The notes beneath the pieces are model-generated. The model saw only the letters and a list, made by a program, of their open reading frames with translations. It had not been told where the DNA came from and searched no databases. The position numbers and the translations under genes were made by a program. DNA of 33,004 nucleotides, taken from the NCBI GenBank assembly GCA_021767525.1, contig JAASTF010000002.1, forward strand, positions 1 through 33,004, written 5' to 3'. Of the stretch, positions 31,508 through 33,004 are shown piece by piece; the first letter of the stretch is position 1, and each line of letters starts with the position of its first letter. This stretch comes from Paracoccaceae bacterium. GTDB lineage: Bacteria > Pseudomonadota > Alphaproteobacteria > Rhodobacterales > Rhodobacteraceae.

Positions 31508-33004
31508 TCACTCTGGAATGAAATTGGGCAGCCGCTTCATCGCTTCGGCCATGAAGCTTTGCAGCCGTTCATCGGCCACGCTGACGGGCTGACCCTGATC
31601 GATCTCGGTGACAAAGCGCACGATGGCGCCATCGGTCCGGCCGCGTGTCAGCCCGTCTTTCAGCACAGAGATCTTGGCTGCGAAATCGTTGGTCATGCGC
31701 GTGCCGCGCTGTTCGAACCAGTAATAGACCAGCTGCTGTTCAAAGCCTTTTTCGATGATCGCGCGGTTCACCGTAAAGGTGCCGTATACCGTGTCGGGCA
31801 AGCTGACATCGTATTTTTCCAAGGAATAGATTTCCCAGCCCCCGGCGGGCAAACACACCTCGGGTGAGTGCAGGCCCTCGCCCTGGGTCTGGCTGGCATA
31901 CCAGGCAGAAAAGAACTGCACCACGTCGCCTTCGCCGGACTTGATGTATACGCTGTTGATGTAATCCGTAGCACCCAGCACGTCTTCGACATCGTCATCC
32001 AAGGGCAGCATGGTGCCCAGCCAGCCGTCGATTTCACGAGGAAACAGGCCAAAGCTGTCGCGGAACGGCAGCGGCGTTTCCGGCCGGGGCGTCAGCACGG
32101 CGACCGATGCCAGGGCCGTTATGACAAGCCCGGCGATCATGTTTCGGCCGACCGGGCCCAGGTGCAGAATGCGTGCCAGATGCGGCTGCATTCCGCCAAA
32201 GTCGAAATCGATGGTTTCGCCAAGCGTCTTCGGGTTCGGGGTCATGCGTTGCAGGATCAGCGCGGTGATGAACAGGATCGTGACGCAAGCGCCAAAGATC
32301 ACCCAGCCTTCGAAAAAGTGCAAAAAGCCCTCGGCATGGCCGATACCGTAGCTGTTCACCAGAACGCCGATCACGCCGATCCGAAAGGCATTCATCAAGA
32401 CGGTCAGCGGCGCGGCCATCACGAACAGCACCAGCTTGTGCCAGAACGGCCCCCTATACAGGATCGCCATCAGATAGCTGAACGACAGGATAGGAAAGAG
32501 ATAGCGCAGCCCTGAACAGGCTTCGGCCACAAGCAACTGATAGGGGCCCAGGTCGATGATGTTGCCATCAAGATAGACGGGGATGCCGAACAGGCGGATG
32601 ACCCAAACGCCGATCTCGGACGACACCGCCTGCAGGAACGTCGTCAACTTCCAATACACGAATTGCGGCAGCGGCAGCATGAAGATCAGGTGCAGCACCG
32701 GCAGCTGATGCATCCGCCCCTCGGCCCAGCCCATCGTGACCAGCACCACGCCCGACACCCATATGATGAAGGCATAGGTCACGATATCGGGGATGCTGGT
32801 CAAATTTCCCAGGATCGCGATGCACGCGGCCAGCAAGATAACCGCCACCCCCGGCCAACGGCTGGACGGGCCGCCGGATGGCACGGCGGGCTTGTCCCGC
32901 AATTCGCGCAGGAACAGGTAAAGCGAGATCATGGGGATCAGCGGGCCGTGGCTGTATTCGGGCGTGATCCAGGCGCGGCCCAGCGATACGAAGCCGCTCC
33001 AGAA
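31508..33004 (-). CDS. xrtD: Exosortase (XrtD-type) fused to EpsI domain, start beyond window
   Basis: Partial gene: 498 residues are visible and the frame stays open to base 33004, so the true start is outside. The first codons already show WITPEYSHGPLIPMISLYL, the conserved exosortase N-terminal motif. About eight hydrophobic helices follow. Catalytic residues, numbered from the window edge, are Cys163 (EACSGLRYL), Arg208 (NAFRIG) and His229 (GFLHFFEGW). From about residue 290 an EpsI-like periplasmic domain follows. This fusion is typical of exosortase D, the VPLPA-CTERM enzyme of Rhodobacterales. It would cleave CTERM proteins at the membrane and pass them on. The nearby TPLPA protein is the natural candidate substrate. 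EPS genes beside it fit the known exosortase/EPS association. Confidence 0.92.
   Translation of the reverse strand, partial: FWSGFVSLGRAWITPEYSHGPLIPMISLYLFLRELRDKPAVPSGGPSSRWPGVAVILLAACIAILGNLTSIPDIVTYAFIIWVSGVVLVTMGWAEGRMHQLPVLHLIFMLPLPQFVYWKLTTFLQAVSSEIGVWVIRLFGIPVYLDGNIIDLGPYQLLVAEACSGLRYLFPILSFSYLMAILYRGPFWHKLVLFVMAAPLTVLMNAFRIGVIGVLVNSYGIGHAEGFLHFFEGWVIFGACVTILFITALILQRMTPNPKTLGETIDFDFGGMQPHLARILHLGPVGRNMIAGLVITALASVAVLTPRPETPLPFRDSFGLFPREIDGWLGTMLPLDDDVEDVLGATDYINSVYIKSGEGDVVQFFSAWYASQTQGEGLHSPEVCLPAGGWEIYSLEKYDVSLPDTVYGTFTVNRAIIEKGFEQQLVYYWFEQRGTRMTNDFAAKISVLKDGLTRGRTDGAIVRFVTEIDQGQPVSVADERLQSFMAEAMKRLPNFIPE

Overview
This window (about 33 kb, GC-rich) looks like the chromosome of a marine-type alphaproteobacterium of the Rhodobacterales (Roseobacteraceae/Paracoccaceae). 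The reasons are the TIGR02300-type acidic small protein, the pmbA - inositol-phosphatase-like - waaA - lpxK gene order, an XrtD-type exosortase with a PLPA-type C-terminal signal, and a dispersed extragenic repeat at 3' gene ends. No database search was run. All names rest on motifs read from the sequence.

Left part, 1-12,590: ordinary core genes. A flavoprotein and a MscS-type channel overlap by 4 bases on the minus strand. A small HNH protein faces a two-gene minus-strand operon (SDR dehydrogenase, short crotonase) across a repeat-derived hairpin. A DUF2125 protein ends in a hairpin. A plus-strand operon follows: pmbA, an inositol monophosphatase/CysQ-like phosphatase, a Kdo-transferase-like gene and lpxK (lipid A/LPS core). 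Then come a GntR/FCD regulator, a YgjP-like metallopeptidase, a TIGR02300 protein and tRNA-Ala(GGC).

Right part, 12,838-33,004: an exopolysaccharide (EPS) locus. It holds a GT2 glycosyltransferase, a hexapeptide acetyltransferase and a membrane-anchored EEP-fold phosphodiesterase in one operon; a minus-strand pair (clan-A-like glycoside hydrolase plus a small SGNH hydrolase); a secreted SGNH-type esterase-like protein; a polysaccharide pyruvyl transferase diverging from a run that encodes an FrhB-like Fe-S protein, a Wzx-type flippase, a sulfotransferase, a Wzy-type polymerase and a PPP-family phosphatase; and, after a 370-bp AT-rich regulatory region, an ExoY-like priming transferase. The gene set predicts a Wzx/Wzy-assembled acidic EPS decorated with pyruvate, acetyl and perhaps sulfate groups. 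Only one ordinary glycosyltransferase and no Wza/Wzc are present, so the rest of the pathway must lie elsewhere.

Far right, 29,442-33,004: an exosortase module. A HAF-repeat exported protein with a TPLPA-type C-terminal signal is followed by a convergent, 68-bp overlapping COG3904-like ClpP-fold periplasmic protein and by an exosortase-EpsI fusion that runs off the window edge. The closeness of EPS genes, exosortase, possible substrate and protease-like protein is the most interesting arrangement here.
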